64,000 nucleotides of DNA from Aquibium sp. A9E412 (GTDB lineage Bacteria; Pseudomonadota; Alphaproteobacteria; Rhizobiales; Rhizobiaceae), in NCBI RefSeq assembly GCF_030398335.1, contig NZ_JAOAOP010000003.1:62001-126000 (forward strand), read 5' to 3'. Of this stretch, positions 17,501-25,681 are shown one piece after another. Below the pieces are notes generated by a model, which had not been told where the DNA came from, did no database searches, and worked only from the letters and a program-made list of their open reading frames with translations. Position 1 is the stretch's first letter; each line of letters starts with the position of its first letter. The translations under genes and the position numbers were made by a program.

Positions 17501-17638
17501 TCCACGGTGGCGACGCTGTTCCTCACGCCGGTCGCCTATCTGCTGCTCGGCCGCTTCGTCACGCCCAAGGCGCAGGAGGAGGCGCGCCTGGCGCGCGAGC
17601 TCGACGCGGCCGCCACGCACCCCGCACCCGGCGAATAG
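14516..17638 (+). CDS. RND efflux transporter permease (HAE-type, AcrB/MexF-like)
   Basis: A 1040-residue inner-membrane proton-driven pump of the hydrophobe/amphiphile RND family, full length for the family. It has the first helix (FVRRPVLALVMNLLIAVAG), two large periplasmic loops, and the proton-relay helix GLVVDDAIVVLENIVRR around residues 400-416 with the paired Asp residues. The second half repeats the fold (GLVLLVGIMAKNGILIVEFANQ near residue 920). It pairs with the adaptor 13 bp upstream. A 13-bp hairpin follows between this gene and the convergent binding-protein gene. Residues for metal export (CusA-type methionines) were not obvious. Confidence 0.96.
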   Translation: MSAQPAADQHGITALFVRRPVLALVMNLLIAVAGLAALYGVEVRELPEVDRPVISVSTDFPGAAGETVDREVTAIVEGAVSRVAGVKSISSSSSFGRSRVTVEFGEDIDLDTATSDMRDAIGRVQRDLPDDLDTPRIVKADSNAQPVLRLAVTSSTMSVHEMTVIVEDEISDALAAVPGVADVQVYGDREKIFRIDIDQARLASLGLTVADLRNALASIAFDAPAGSLTSDSQDLVVRATATVTTPAAFEEIVVDGRTRLGDVATVTLGGDLGETQLRSNGRTGIGLGVVRQAQSNTLDISEGVRAAVEEIRATLPAGMDIEVTSDDAVFINGAIHEVEIALAIAVTVVLLIIFLFLRDWRATIIPGVAIPVALIGTVAAVYLAGFSINILTLLALVLATGLVVDDAIVVLENIVRRRNEGLGPRAAAVLGTREVFFAVIATTATLIAVFLPLSFLPGQTGGLFREFGFVLAMSVFLSSIVALSLCPMLASRMLKHAPESMADGPPRRSLGGALAGLYRRLLAACLNAPVVVLLVAALFCAAAVALFGTIRSELTPSEDRSIAFMSISAPEGVSLDYLARNMREIEALLEPLRARGEITSVFSIAGSRGSNNSGFVVLRLAPWDQRARSQQEILAEVQGMVGDIPGVRAFAFQPNSLGIRGAGSGLQFAVAGQDYAALTEAAQAIVAEMEDDPRFRQARLSSQTTQPQLSVAIDRARASDLGIDITGLATTMQAMLDGREIGQVFINDRSFAVKLVSTTNPVNDPTDLENIFVKTGDGRFVPVSTIASLTEQAVPPSLSREQQMRAVAVTSALAPDFALGEAVARATEIAEPHLPPGARIIPLAEAATLDETASSMPTIFGFAVVIILLVLAAQFESFVSAVIIMATVPLGLACAVFALLLTGTSLNVYSQIGLVLLVGIMAKNGILIVEFANQLRDRGLGVREAIEQAANIRLRPVVMTMICTIVGGLPLVLASGAGAEARVALGWVIVGGLGLSTVATLFLTPVAYLLLGRFVTPKAQEEARLARELDAAATHPAPGE

Positions 17639-17675
17639 CGATGGCGCGGCGACACGCGCCAGCCGCAACGAAAAA

Positions 17676-17704
17676 GCGCCGCGCGGGCAAGGCCCGCGCG
17701 GCGC
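17676..17704 (-). terminator. Rho-independent terminator of the liv/ligase operon
   Basis: A 13-bp perfect stem (GCGCCGCGCGGGC / GCCCGCGCGGCGC) with a 3-nt loop. On the minus strand it is followed by a run of five T, making it a classical terminator for the binding-protein gene ending at 17726. The stem also lies downstream of the convergent RND gene. Confidence 0.85.
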
Positions 17705-17725
17705 CGATGGTCTTGGCAGGGCCGC

Positions 17726-18892
17726 CTACTGGCGGGTGATCTCCTGCCACATGCCGTCCTTGATCTGGTTGATGACGATCAGGTCGGCGCCCTGGTGGTC
17801 GTCGGGCCCGTAGTTCACCGTGACGCCGGAGATCGGGTCCTCGAACTCGAGGCTCTCCATGCCCTCGCGGAAGCTCTCGGGCGTCAACTCGGGACCGGCC
17901 GCCTCGAGCGCCTTCACCAGCGTGTTGGCCGCCGAGTAGCCGAGCTGCGCGGCGGTGCCGGGGTCCTCGCCGAAGGTCTCCTTGAACTCCTCGGCCCAGG
18001 CCTTGAGCTCCGGCTCGTCCATGCGCGCCTCGAGGTCGGACCAGCCGGCCGCGGCGTAGAAGCCTTCGGTGACGCCGCCCGGCACCTTGGCGACGGCCGT
18101 GTTCATCGCCGCCGAGCCGCCGACGAAGGCGACGTCCTCCCAGCCGAGCTTCTTGGCCGTGCCGAGCACGACGATCGTCTGGCGCACGCCGATGCCGGTC
18201 GCCACGATGTCGCAGCCGGCCTCGCGCAGCTTGGTCACCGAGCCGACAAAGTCCTGCTCGTCGGGCTTGTGCGTCGTCTCGGCGGCGTAGTTGAGGCCGA
18301 GCTCCTCGGCCTCGTCCTTGGCGCCCTGCTGCACCTCGAGGCCGAAGTCGGAGGGGATGTACATGGCGCACACGTTCTGCGCGTCGCGCTCCTCGGCAAG
18401 GTACTCGACCGCCGCGCGAAGCTGGTCGTAGTAGGACGAGGTGCCGGTGTACTTGTAGCTGATGTCGCCCTCGATCATCTGCCGCGCCGCCGTCAGCGGC
18501 GAGACGTTGGCGATCTTCTTCGGCTCCATCATCTTGAACCCGGCGATGTTGTGCGGCGTGCCGAGGTTCAGGATCATCGCGAACACCTTGTCCGAGTTGA
18601 TCAGCTTGTTGAAGTTCTGCACCGCCTTGGGCACCTGGTAGCCGTGGTCCTCGGCGATGAAGCGGATCTGGCGGCCGTGCACGCCGCCTTCGGCGTTGAC
18701 CTTGTCGAACAGCATCTGCGCGGCCTTGACGGCCTGCACGTTGAACGCGGCGAAGATGCCCGACAGGTCGCCGTTGTGGCCGATCACCACCTCGTCGTCG
18801 GTGACGCCCTGCATCTCCTGGGCCTGGGCGCCCATGGCGACGCCGGCGGCCAGGCCGGCGGCGAGCACGGACCGTGCGATTGTCTTTCTCAT
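17726..18892 (-). CDS. Branched-chain-type ABC transporter substrate-binding protein (module 1)
   Basis: A 388-residue periplasmic protein of the LivJ/Peripla_BP_6 family. A signal peptide (about 1-24, ending AQAQ) precedes the typical start GVTDDEVVIGHNGDLSG, with the FNVQAVKAAQMLFDKVNAEGGVHGR helix and the NVSPLTAAR lobe-crossing region. AGGAGGAAA precedes the ATG. It is the last gene of the livHMGF-ligase operon and is followed by a strong terminator. This subgroup often binds hydrophobic carboxylates or aromatic acids rather than leucine. The ligase next to it supports an acid ligand, but this is inference. Confidence 0.93.
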   Translation of the reverse strand: MRKTIARSVLAAGLAAGVAMGAQAQEMQGVTDDEVVIGHNGDLSGIFAAFNVQAVKAAQMLFDKVNAEGGVHGRQIRFIAEDHGYQVPKAVQNFNKLINSDKVFAMILNLGTPHNIAGFKMMEPKKIANVSPLTAARQMIEGDISYKYTGTSSYYDQLRAAVEYLAEERDAQNVCAMYIPSDFGLEVQQGAKDEAEELGLNYAAETTHKPDEQDFVGSVTKLREAGCDIVATGIGVRQTIVVLGTAKKLGWEDVAFVGGSAAMNTAVAKVPGGVTEGFYAAAGWSDLEARMDEPELKAWAEEFKETFGEDPGTAAQLGYSAANTLVKALEAAGPELTPESFREGMESLEFEDPISGVTVNYGPDDHQGADLIVINQIKDGMWQEITRQ

Positions 18893-18939
18893 GCGGGTTT
18901 CCTCCTTGTTTGTCCTGCGAGCGACGCTGCCTTGCCGGG

Positions 18940-20832
18940 TCAGCCGTACATCTCGTCGATCAGCTTCTTGTGCTTCTGCTCAACGAAGCTGCGTTTCAGC
19001 TTCATCGTGGCTGTCAGTTCCTCATCTTCGGCGGTCAACAGCACATCGATCAAGCGGAAATCCTTGATCTGCTCGACGCGGGCGAACTCGCGGTTGGTGT
19101 CCTCCACGATGCCGGCGATCAGCTCGCGCACCTTGGGCGCCGCGCACAGCGACTTGAAGTCGCTGAACGGCACGCGGTTGTCCTGCGCGAACTTCTCGAC
19201 GTTCTCCTGGTCGATCATGATCAGGCAGGTGAGGAACTTGCGCTTGTCGCCGATCACCACCGCGTCGGAGACGTAGGGCGAGAACTTGAGCCGGTTCTCG
19301 ATCTCGGCCGGGGTGATGTTCTTGCCGCCGGCCGTGATGATGATGTCCTTGGCCCGGCCGGTGATGAACAGGAAGCCCTCGTTGTCCATCCGGCCGACGT
19401 CGCCGGTCTTCAGCCAGCCCTCCGGCGTGATCGTCTCGGCCGTCTTGTCGGGCTTGTTCCAGTAGCCCTTGAAGACGTTGCGGCCGCGGTACTGGATCTC
19501 GCCGTCGGCGGCGACGCGCACCTCGCCGCCCGGCACCACCTTGCCGATGCTGCCCGTCTTGTAATCGTCGATCAGGTTGAGCGAGATGACGCCGGCGCTC
19601 TCCGTCATGCCGTAGCCCTCGAGCACGACGATGCCGGCCGCCCGGTACCACTTGAGCAGGTCCGGCGAGATCGGCGCCGCGCCGGTGGTGCCGCGGCGCA
19701 GCCGCTCGAAGCCGAGCAGGCGGCGCATCTTGCGCAGCACCAAGGCGTCCCACACCGCATAGGCGAGGCGCGTGCCGAGCGGCACCGGGTCGCCCTGCTC
19801 GAGCCGCTCGGCCCGCGCCATGCCGGTGGCGATCGCCTGGCGGTAGGCCCAGCGGCCGAGCGCCGTCGCCTCGTTGGCCATGATCGTCACGCGCGAATAG
19901 ACCTTCTCCCAGACCCGTGGCACCGCGGTGAAGACGTGCGGCGAGACCTCGCGCACATTGTCGAACACCGTCTCCGGGCTTTCGGCGAAGTTGACCGTCG
20001 AGCCCATGCCGATCGGGATGAAGACCGAGATCAGCCGCTCCAGGATGTGGCACAGCGGCAGGAAGCAGACCTGCTCGTCATCGTCGGTGACCGGCAGGGT
20101 GAGCACGCCGCCGATGATCGACACGATGATGTTCTCGTGCGTGATCATCGCGCCCTTGGGCGGACCGGTGGTGCCGGAGGTGTAGACGAGGATCGCCGTG
20201 TCCTCCGGCTTCGACCGGGCGATCTCCTCGTCGAAGCGGTCGGGGTTGTCCTTCAGGAAGTCGCGGCCGATGCGGTAGAGATCGTCGAGGAAGATGACCC
20301 GGTCGTGCGAGAAGCCGTGCAGGCCCTCGCGGTCGTAGACGATGACCTTGGCGAGGCCCGGCATCTCCGCCTCGATCGACAGGAACTTGTCGAGCTGCTC
20401 GTCATTCTCGACGAACAGGAAGCGGCTGTCGGAATCGTTGACCAGATATTTGAGCTGGGCCGCAGAATCGGTCGTGTAGACGCCCGACGAGATGCCGCCG
20501 ACGCTCTGCACGGCGAGGTCGGTATAGACCCACTCCTTGTTGTCCTCCGACAGGATGGACACCACCTCGCCGCGCTTCAGGCCGAGCGCGACGAGGCCGA
20601 GGCCGATCAGCCGCGCATGCTCGTAGAAGTCGTTCCAGCTATAGGCGAGCCAGATGCCGTAGTCCTTCTCGCGATGCGCCACCTTGTCGCCGAGCGTGCG
20701 GCACTTCTCGCGGAACAGCTTGGCGAGCGTATCGCAGCCGTCGAACAGGAACGGGCCCTCGCCCGTCAGGTTCTCGTTGAAGCTGTGGCCGTTCAGCGTT
20801 CTCTGCGGGGGTATCTTGCCGGCGACCGTCAT
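18940..20832 (-). CDS. AMP-dependent acyl-CoA synthetase, long-chain type (module 1)
   Basis: A 630-residue cytosolic ligase that would convert a carboxylic acid plus ATP and CoA into acyl-CoA, AMP and pyrophosphate. Motifs of the ANL superfamily are clear: P-loop VYTSGTTGPPKGAM (about residue 215), VPRVWEKVYSR, GYGMTES (about 410), and the GWLKTGDVG hinge. Length and motifs match COG1022 long-chain fatty-acid ligases. A GGGAGGAAA site precedes the ATG. It sits inside a branched-chain-type ABC importer operon, between livF and the binding protein, implying that the imported substrate is an acid activated on entry. It is paralogous to the ligase at 58496-60472. Confidence 0.93.
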   Translation of the reverse strand: MTVAGKIPPQRTLNGHSFNENLTGEGPFLFDGCDTLAKLFREKCRTLGDKVAHREKDYGIWLAYSWNDFYEHARLIGLGLVALGLKRGEVVSILSEDNKEWVYTDLAVQSVGGISSGVYTTDSAAQLKYLVNDSDSRFLFVENDEQLDKFLSIEAEMPGLAKVIVYDREGLHGFSHDRVIFLDDLYRIGRDFLKDNPDRFDEEIARSKPEDTAILVYTSGTTGPPKGAMITHENIIVSIIGGVLTLPVTDDDEQVCFLPLCHILERLISVFIPIGMGSTVNFAESPETVFDNVREVSPHVFTAVPRVWEKVYSRVTIMANEATALGRWAYRQAIATGMARAERLEQGDPVPLGTRLAYAVWDALVLRKMRRLLGFERLRRGTTGAAPISPDLLKWYRAAGIVVLEGYGMTESAGVISLNLIDDYKTGSIGKVVPGGEVRVAADGEIQYRGRNVFKGYWNKPDKTAETITPEGWLKTGDVGRMDNEGFLFITGRAKDIIITAGGKNITPAEIENRLKFSPYVSDAVVIGDKRKFLTCLIMIDQENVEKFAQDNRVPFSDFKSLCAAPKVRELIAGIVEDTNREFARVEQIKDFRLIDVLLTAEDEELTATMKLKRSFVEQKHKKLIDEMYG

Positions 20833-20865
20833 CGTTTCCTCCCTCGGATCCTCGGCCTTCTGGGG

Positions 20866-21672
20866 CTAGCGCCAGGTCTTCTTCTGCTTCCAGCGCTTCT
20901 GGCCGCGCTGCGTCTCCTCCTGCACGCCCAGATAGAACTCCTGGATATCCTTCGATTGCATCAGCTTCTTGGCCTCGCCCGCCATCACGATGCGGCCGAG
21001 CTCCATCACGTAGCCGTAGTCCGACACCTCGAGCGCCACCTTGGCGTTCTGCTCGACCAGCATCATGGTCACGCCCTGCTCGCGGTTGAGCCGGCGGATG
21101 ATCGAGAAGATCTCCTTGACCAGGATCGGCGACAGGCCGAGCGAGGGCTCGTCGAGCAGCATCAGCCGCGGCCGCGCCATCAGGCCACGGCCGATCGCCA
21201 GCATCTGCTGCTGACCGCCCGACAGCGTGCCGGCCGCCTGGCGCCGCCGCTCGGCCAGGATCGGGAAATAGGAGAACACCATCTCCTGGTCGCGCTTCAC
21301 CTCGGCCGTGTCGGAGCGCACGAAGGCGCCCATGCGCAGGTTCTCCTCCACCGTCAGCAGCGGAAACACCTCGCGCCCCTCCGGCACGTGCACGATGCCC
21401 ATCCGCACCACGCGGTCGGGCTCGAAGCCGGCGATGTTGCGGCCCTGGTAGAAGATCTCGCCCTTCTCCGGGTCCATCACGCCGGAGATCGTCTTGAGAA
21501 GCGTCGTCTTGCCGGCGCCGTTGGCGCCGAGCACGGTGGCGATCTGGCCCTGCCGCACCTCCAGGCTGACGCCGCGGATCGCCATGATCGGCCCGTAGTA
21601 GCTTTCCAGGTTCTTGACCGCGAGCACCGTCTCGGCGGCGGCGTCCTCGCGGCGTTCGGTCTCCATCAGCAT
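20866..21672 (-). CDS. livF: ABC transporter ATP-binding protein LivF type (module 1)
   Basis: A 268-residue ATPase of a branched-chain amino acid type importer. Walker A GANGAGKTTLLK, signature LSGGQQQMLAIGRGLM, Walker B LMLLDEPSLGL and the His-switch region (MLVEQNAK) are all intact. The chosen ATG is coupled to the livG stop in a TGATG; a GTG one codon earlier and an ATG two codons later are alternatives. The C-terminus has an unusual Lys/Arg/Gln/Trp-rich tail (QRGQKRWKQKKTWR) that the second LivF in the window also approximates (YKRRKRWLS), a hint that the two modules share an ancestor. Confidence 0.95.
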   Translation of the reverse strand: MLMETERREDAAAETVLAVKNLESYYGPIMAIRGVSLEVRQGQIATVLGANGAGKTTLLKTISGVMDPEKGEIFYQGRNIAGFEPDRVVRMGIVHVPEGREVFPLLTVEENLRMGAFVRSDTAEVKRDQEMVFSYFPILAERRRQAAGTLSGGQQQMLAIGRGLMARPRLMLLDEPSLGLSPILVKEIFSIIRRLNREQGVTMMLVEQNAKVALEVSDYGYVMELGRIVMAGEAKKLMQSKDIQEFYLGVQEETQRGQKRWKQKKTWR

Positions 21673-22457
21673 CACGCCACCACCTTCTCGTCGTTCTCCG
21701 ACGAGCCGATATAGGCCTCGATCACCGCCGGATGGTTCTGCACCTCCTGCGGCGTGCCGAGCGCCAGGGTCTTGCCGTCGGCGAGCGCCAGCACCCGGTC
21801 GGAGACCGAGGAGACCAGATGCATGTCGTGCTCGACCATCAGGACGGTGATGCCCATCTGGTTGCGGATGTCCTCGATCCAGAAGGCGACGTCCTGGGTC
21901 TCCTCCACCGACAGGCCCGAGGCCGGCTCGTCGAGCAGCAGCAGCTTCGGCTCGATCGCCAGCGCGCGGCCCATCTCGACCACCTTGCGCACGCCGTAGG
22001 GCAGCCCGGCGATGTATTTCTCGCGGTAGGCCTGCAGGTCGAGGAAGTCGATCACCTTCTCGACCGCGGCGCGGTGACGCCGCTCCTCCGCCTTGACGAA
22101 GGGCGTGAACAGCATCTCGTTGACCAGGTTGCCGCGCCGGTGACGGTGGCGGCCGACCAGCAGGTTCTGCAGCACCGTCGCCTGCTCGAACAGCTCGATG
22201 TTCTGGAACGTGCGGGCGATGCCGAGCCCGGCGATCTCGTGCGGCTGGCGCTTGAGGATGCTGTCGCCGGCGAAGCGGATGTCGCCCTCGGCCGGGTCGT
22301 AGAAGCGCGAGATCAGGTTGAACAGGGTCGATTTGCCGGCGCCGTTCGGCCCGACCAGCGCGAACACCTCGCCCGCCTCCACCGCGAAGGAGACCTGGTT
22401 GACCGCGACGACGCCGCCGAAGCGCAGCGTGACGGTGTCGATCTCGAGAAGGCTCAT
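21672..22457 (-). CDS. livG: ABC transporter ATP-binding protein LivG type (module 1)
   Basis: A 261-residue ATPase, partner of LivF. It shows Walker A GPNGAGKSTLFN, the ARTFQNIELF block characteristic of LivG, a divergent signature region (LPYGVRKVVEMGRALA), Walker B LLLLDEPASGL and the VEHDM switch. It overlaps livM by 4 bp (ATGA) and livF by 3 bp. The signature LPYG replaces the common LSYG, as in other carboxylate-type branched-chain importers. Confidence 0.95.
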   Translation of the reverse strand: MSLLEIDTVTLRFGGVVAVNQVSFAVEAGEVFALVGPNGAGKSTLFNLISRFYDPAEGDIRFAGDSILKRQPHEIAGLGIARTFQNIELFEQATVLQNLLVGRHRHRRGNLVNEMLFTPFVKAEERRHRAAVEKVIDFLDLQAYREKYIAGLPYGVRKVVEMGRALAIEPKLLLLDEPASGLSVEETQDVAFWIEDIRNQMGITVLMVEHDMHLVSSVSDRVLALADGKTLALGTPQEVQNHPAVIEAYIGSSENDEKVVA

Positions 22458-23554
22458 CGCATGCGCTCCGTCTTCAGGTAGCTCTTCTGGCGGCGGAACA
22501 TGTCGCGCCGGTAGAAGGGGAAGAGCTGGAAGTAGGTGCGGATCTTGATCCAGCGGCCGTAGATGCCCATCGGCTCGAACAGGATGAACAGGATCAGGAT
22601 GGCGCCGAACAGCGCCGTCTCCAGGCCGGGAATGGCCACCGAGCCGACGCCGAGCACCTCGCCGACCAGGTCGCGCGAGATGGCGATCGCCTGCGGCAGC
22701 AGCGCCACCACCATGGCGCCGAAGAAGGCGCCGTGGATCGAGCCGAGCCCGCCGATGACGATCATCAGCAGGAGCTGGATCGAGATGATGATGTTGAAGG
22801 TCTCGTTGTTGAAGATGCCGGCGAAATGGCCCATCAGCGCGCCGGCCAGCCCGGTGATCGCCGTCGAGATGCCGAAGGCGACCGCCTTGGTGCGCGCCAC
22901 GTGGACGCCCATCGCCTGCGCGGAGACCTCCGAATCGCGCACCGCCGCGAAGGAGCGGCCGAGCGGCGAGCGCAGGATGTTGCGGTAGACGAGCACGATC
23001 AGGACGGCGACCGCGAAGACCAGCCAGTAGAAGCGCGCCGGCGTCGCGTAGCGGTCGAACTCGACGCCGAAGATCTCGATGGTCGGCGCGAACAGGCCGA
23101 CCACGCCGTTGGTCAGCGGCTCGGCGATGACGATCAGGTCGTCCGTCAGGATCGACACGGCGAGCGTGGCGATCGCCAGATAGATGCCGTGCAGCCGGGT
23201 GGTCGGGATCGCCACCAGCACGCCGGCCAGGCCAGCGACCAGCCCGGCGAGCGGGAACGACAGGATGAACGGCAGGCCGAGCCGCTCCTGCAGCAGCACG
23301 TTGGCGTAGCAGCCGACGGCCAGGAACGCGGCGTGGCCGAGGCTCGCCTGGCCGGTCTGGCCGACCAGCACCATCAGGCCCATGCCGGCGATCGCCCAGA
23401 TCAGCACGTTGGTGAACTCGCCGAGCCAGAAGGTGTCGAGCAGGAACGGCAGCGCGGCGGCGACGACGAACAGCAGGCCGTACCAGCCCGCCTGCGCGGA
23501 ATGCCGGAACAGGTTGATGTCGGCGTCGTAGGAGGTCTTGAAGACGGTGCGCAT
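22454..23554 (-). CDS. livM: Branched-chain-type ABC permease LivM (module 1)
   Basis: A 366-residue inner-membrane permease with about ten hydrophobic segments, the GQTGQASLGHAAFLAVG block (about residue 65) and the ATTEAA-like coupling region RSFAAVRDSEVSAQAMGV (about 195). A charged N-terminal extension (MRTVFKTSYDADINLFRH) is shared in pattern with the second LivM of the window (FKTSYEADHALF). It begins 9 bp after livH and overlaps livG by 4 bp. Confidence 0.95.
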   Translation of the reverse strand: MRTVFKTSYDADINLFRHSAQAGWYGLLFVVAAALPFLLDTFWLGEFTNVLIWAIAGMGLMVLVGQTGQASLGHAAFLAVGCYANVLLQERLGLPFILSFPLAGLVAGLAGVLVAIPTTRLHGIYLAIATLAVSILTDDLIVIAEPLTNGVVGLFAPTIEIFGVEFDRYATPARFYWLVFAVAVLIVLVYRNILRSPLGRSFAAVRDSEVSAQAMGVHVARTKAVAFGISTAITGLAGALMGHFAGIFNNETFNIIISIQLLLMIVIGGLGSIHGAFFGAMVVALLPQAIAISRDLVGEVLGVGSVAIPGLETALFGAILILFILFEPMGIYGRWIKIRTYFQLFPFYRRDMFRRQKSYLKTERMR

Positions 23555-23563
23555 GACGGGCTC

Positions 23564-24439
23564 CTAGACCTTCTTGCGGTGCACCTGGGCGACGATGCCG
23601 TGCGGCCGGAACACCAGGATGAGGAACAGGAGCAGATACGGCATGACCTGCGAGTAGCCGGCGGCGATGTAGTAGGAGGCGAAGGGCTCGATCAGCCCGA
23701 CGATGATGCCGCCGACCAGCGCGCCGGGCAGGCTGCCGAAGCCGCCGATCACCGCCGCCGCGAAGGCCTTGATGCCGAGCAGGCCGATCGACGGGTCGAT
23801 CGAGCCCTTGGAGGCGAACAGGATGCCGGCGACCGCCGCCACCGCGCCGGCCAGCGCCCACACCAGCGAGTTCACCCGCCTGACGGGGATGCCCATGTAG
23901 TAGGCGGCGAGCTGGTTCTGCGAGGCCGCCTGCATGGCGACGCCGAGCCGCGTGCGGTTGAAGTAGAAGTAGAGCGCGACGGTCAGCACCACGGTGGTGA
24001 CGACGACGAACACCTCGTCGAGGCCGAGCACGAGGCCGCCGAAGCTGACGTCGCGGCCGGCGATCGGCGACTGCAGCGCCACCGGCTCGTGGCCCCAGAT
24101 GACGCCGGCCAGGAAGCGCAGCACGAAGCCGAGCGCGATGGTCAGGATGACGACCGCGATCTGCGACTGGCCGAACATGCGGCGGATGATCGTCATGTCG
24201 ATGGCGTAGCCGAAGGCGCCCATCACGACGACGGCGATCGGCACGGAGACCCAGAACGGCAGCCCCAGGAACTCGGCATTGGTCAGGCCGAGGCAGATGA
24301 AGGCGCCGAGCATCATGAAGTCGCCCTGGGCGAAGTTCACCGCCTCGGTCGCCTTGTAGATCAAGACGAAGCCGAGCGCGACCAGCCCGTAGACGCAGCC
24401 ATTGGCGAGGCCGCTGACGAACAGCTGCAGCACGTCCAA
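23564..24439 (-). CDS. livH: Branched-chain-type ABC permease LivH (module 1)
   Basis: A 291-residue inner-membrane permease, first gene of the operon livH-livM-livG-livF-ligase-binding protein. The VYGLVALGFVLIYKATEAVNFAQGDFMMLG segment near the N-terminus is diagnostic of LivH. The start codon is TTG, chosen because GGAGG stands 8 bp upstream; an ATG inside that region is in another frame. A TTGCCC-N16-TATAGG promoter candidate lies about 50 bp upstream. Confidence 0.94.
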   Translation of the reverse strand: MDVLQLFVSGLANGCVYGLVALGFVLIYKATEAVNFAQGDFMMLGAFICLGLTNAEFLGLPFWVSVPIAVVVMGAFGYAIDMTIIRRMFGQSQIAVVILTIALGFVLRFLAGVIWGHEPVALQSPIAGRDVSFGGLVLGLDEVFVVVTTVVLTVALYFYFNRTRLGVAMQAASQNQLAAYYMGIPVRRVNSLVWALAGAVAAVAGILFASKGSIDPSIGLLGIKAFAAAVIGGFGSLPGALVGGIIVGLIEPFASYYIAAGYSQVMPYLLLFLILVFRPHGIVAQVHRKKV

Positions 24440-24490
24440 GACGCATTCCTCCCTATTGTGGCGCGCTCTTTGCGGCGCGCTTCGTCACAA

Positions 24491-24518
24491 CCTATATGGG
24501 CATTCGCCGCCGGGGCAA
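24491..24518 (-). promoter_or_regulatory. Possible housekeeping promoter of the liv/ligase operon (module 1)
   Basis: On the minus strand TTGCCC (24518-24513) and TATAGG (24496-24491) are spaced by 16 bp, 52 bp before the TTG start of livH. Confidence 0.45.
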
Positions 24519-24630
24519 GCGCCCTACCGCCGCACCCCGCGCCCCCTCGCGCGGCCTGCGGCGCCTTCCCTTCAAGGCCTCGGGCGCCCTGCCCCGGCCT
24601 CACATGCGAGCGCGCCGTCCGGCGGCGCGC

Positions 24631-25671
24631 TCACGGCTTCACGAACACCTTGCCGTTCGGCCGGGCGAGCTCGTCGGGCAGCCGCCCCATCGCCTCGCCG
24701 AGCGGCACGGTCGCCGTCACGTCGGTGTGCCAGCGGCCGTCGGAAAACCGCGTCTGCGCCTCCATCACCGCGCGCGCCCGGCGCTCCTGCGGCACCGAGC
24801 GCATCCACTCGGTCAGCCAGAAGCCCTCGATACGCTTGTGCATGAAGATCATCTGGCCGGGTTCGGGGATCGTCGTCTGCGCCGCGTCGAGCCGGCCGTA
24901 GATGATCCAGCGCGCCCGCTTGGGCATCAGGTGGAAGACCTGCGAGGCGAGCGGCCCGGTCACCGCGTCGAGCAGCACGCGCGGCCGCTCCTCGCGGCAG
25001 AGCGCGGCGAAATCGTCGGCGAAGCCGTCGGCCGCAGCGTTGAGCACGTGCGCCGCACCCGCCTCGCGCAAAAGCTCGGCCTGGTCGTCGCGCCGCACCA
25101 GCGCGATCGGCCGGAAGCCCGCCTCGCGCGCCACGCCCATCATCAGCTTGCAGAGCTGGCTCGCCGCCGCCGTCAGCACGAACGCCTTCTCGCCCTCCTC
25201 GCGAACGATGTCGAACATGGCGAGCGCGGTCAGCGGATTGACGATCAGCGCCGCGCCGTCGACGTCGCCCACCGTGTCGACCAGCGGAATGCAGGCGGCC
25301 GCCTCGGCGACCGCGTACTCCGCCCAGGCGCCCCAGCCGCTGAGCCCGGTGGCGAAGGCGACACGCTTGCCGACCAGCCCCTGCGGCGCCTCGGCGCCGG
25401 CCGCGACCACCTCGCCGACGCCCTCGAAGCCGGGCGGCCGGCCCTTGACCCGCGGCTGGCCGTACAGCCCCTTGAGAAACATCACGTCGGCCGGGTTGAC
25501 CGCGGCGAGCGCCACGCGGATCAGCACCTGGCTCGGCCCTGCCTCGGGCACCGGCAGCTCGGCCGGCTCGACATAGGGCTCCATCGCCTCGAGCGTGCTG
25601 CCGGAGGGCTCGCGCGCGAAGCCGCCATTGGTCAGCACCAGCGCATGCATCGTTCCGCCCGTCTCGCTCAT
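24631..25671 (-). CDS. Zinc-type alcohol dehydrogenase / quinone oxidoreductase family protein
   Basis: A 346-residue medium-chain dehydrogenase/reductase. It has the N-terminal GroES-like domain (VNPADVMFLKGLYG, then GFEGVGEVV) and a Rossmann domain, although the usual AxGGVG nucleotide motif is replaced by TAAASQLCKLMMGVA. Structural zinc cysteines are absent, so it is the zinc-free quinone-oxidoreductase type. GAGGA precedes the ATG. It is the last gene of the minus arm of the TetR divergon, 10 bp after a second family member. It probably reduces an activated double bond or a carbonyl of a catabolic intermediate with NADPH; the substrate is unknown. Confidence 0.88.
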   Translation of the reverse strand: MSETGGTMHALVLTNGGFAREPSGSTLEAMEPYVEPAELPVPEAGPSQVLIRVALAAVNPADVMFLKGLYGQPRVKGRPPGFEGVGEVVAAGAEAPQGLVGKRVAFATGLSGWGAWAEYAVAEAAACIPLVDTVGDVDGAALIVNPLTALAMFDIVREEGEKAFVLTAAASQLCKLMMGVAREAGFRPIALVRRDDQAELLREAGAAHVLNAAADGFADDFAALCREERPRVLLDAVTGPLASQVFHLMPKRARWIIYGRLDAAQTTIPEPGQMIFMHKRIEGFWLTEWMRSVPQERRARAVMEAQTRFSDGRWHTDVTATVPLGEAMGRLPDELARPNGKVFVKP

Positions 25672-25681
25672 CGCCGCGTCC

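Noticed and set aside
14306-17668. A 1120-codon open frame antisense to the RND permease
   Set aside because: Its His/Asp/Arg-rich composition is typical of antisense frames in GC-rich DNA, it has no recognisable domain, and the other strand encodes a complete RND protein.
18874-21714. A 946-codon open frame antisense to the first ligase and livF
   Set aside because: Shadow frame with Leu/Asp/Arg/His-rich composition; the minus strand carries complete ANL and ABC motifs.
21672-24446. A single very long minus-strand reading that would fuse livG to upstream sequence
   Set aside because: The upstream part is the wrong frame of livM and livH; livG has its own ATG coupled to the livM stop.
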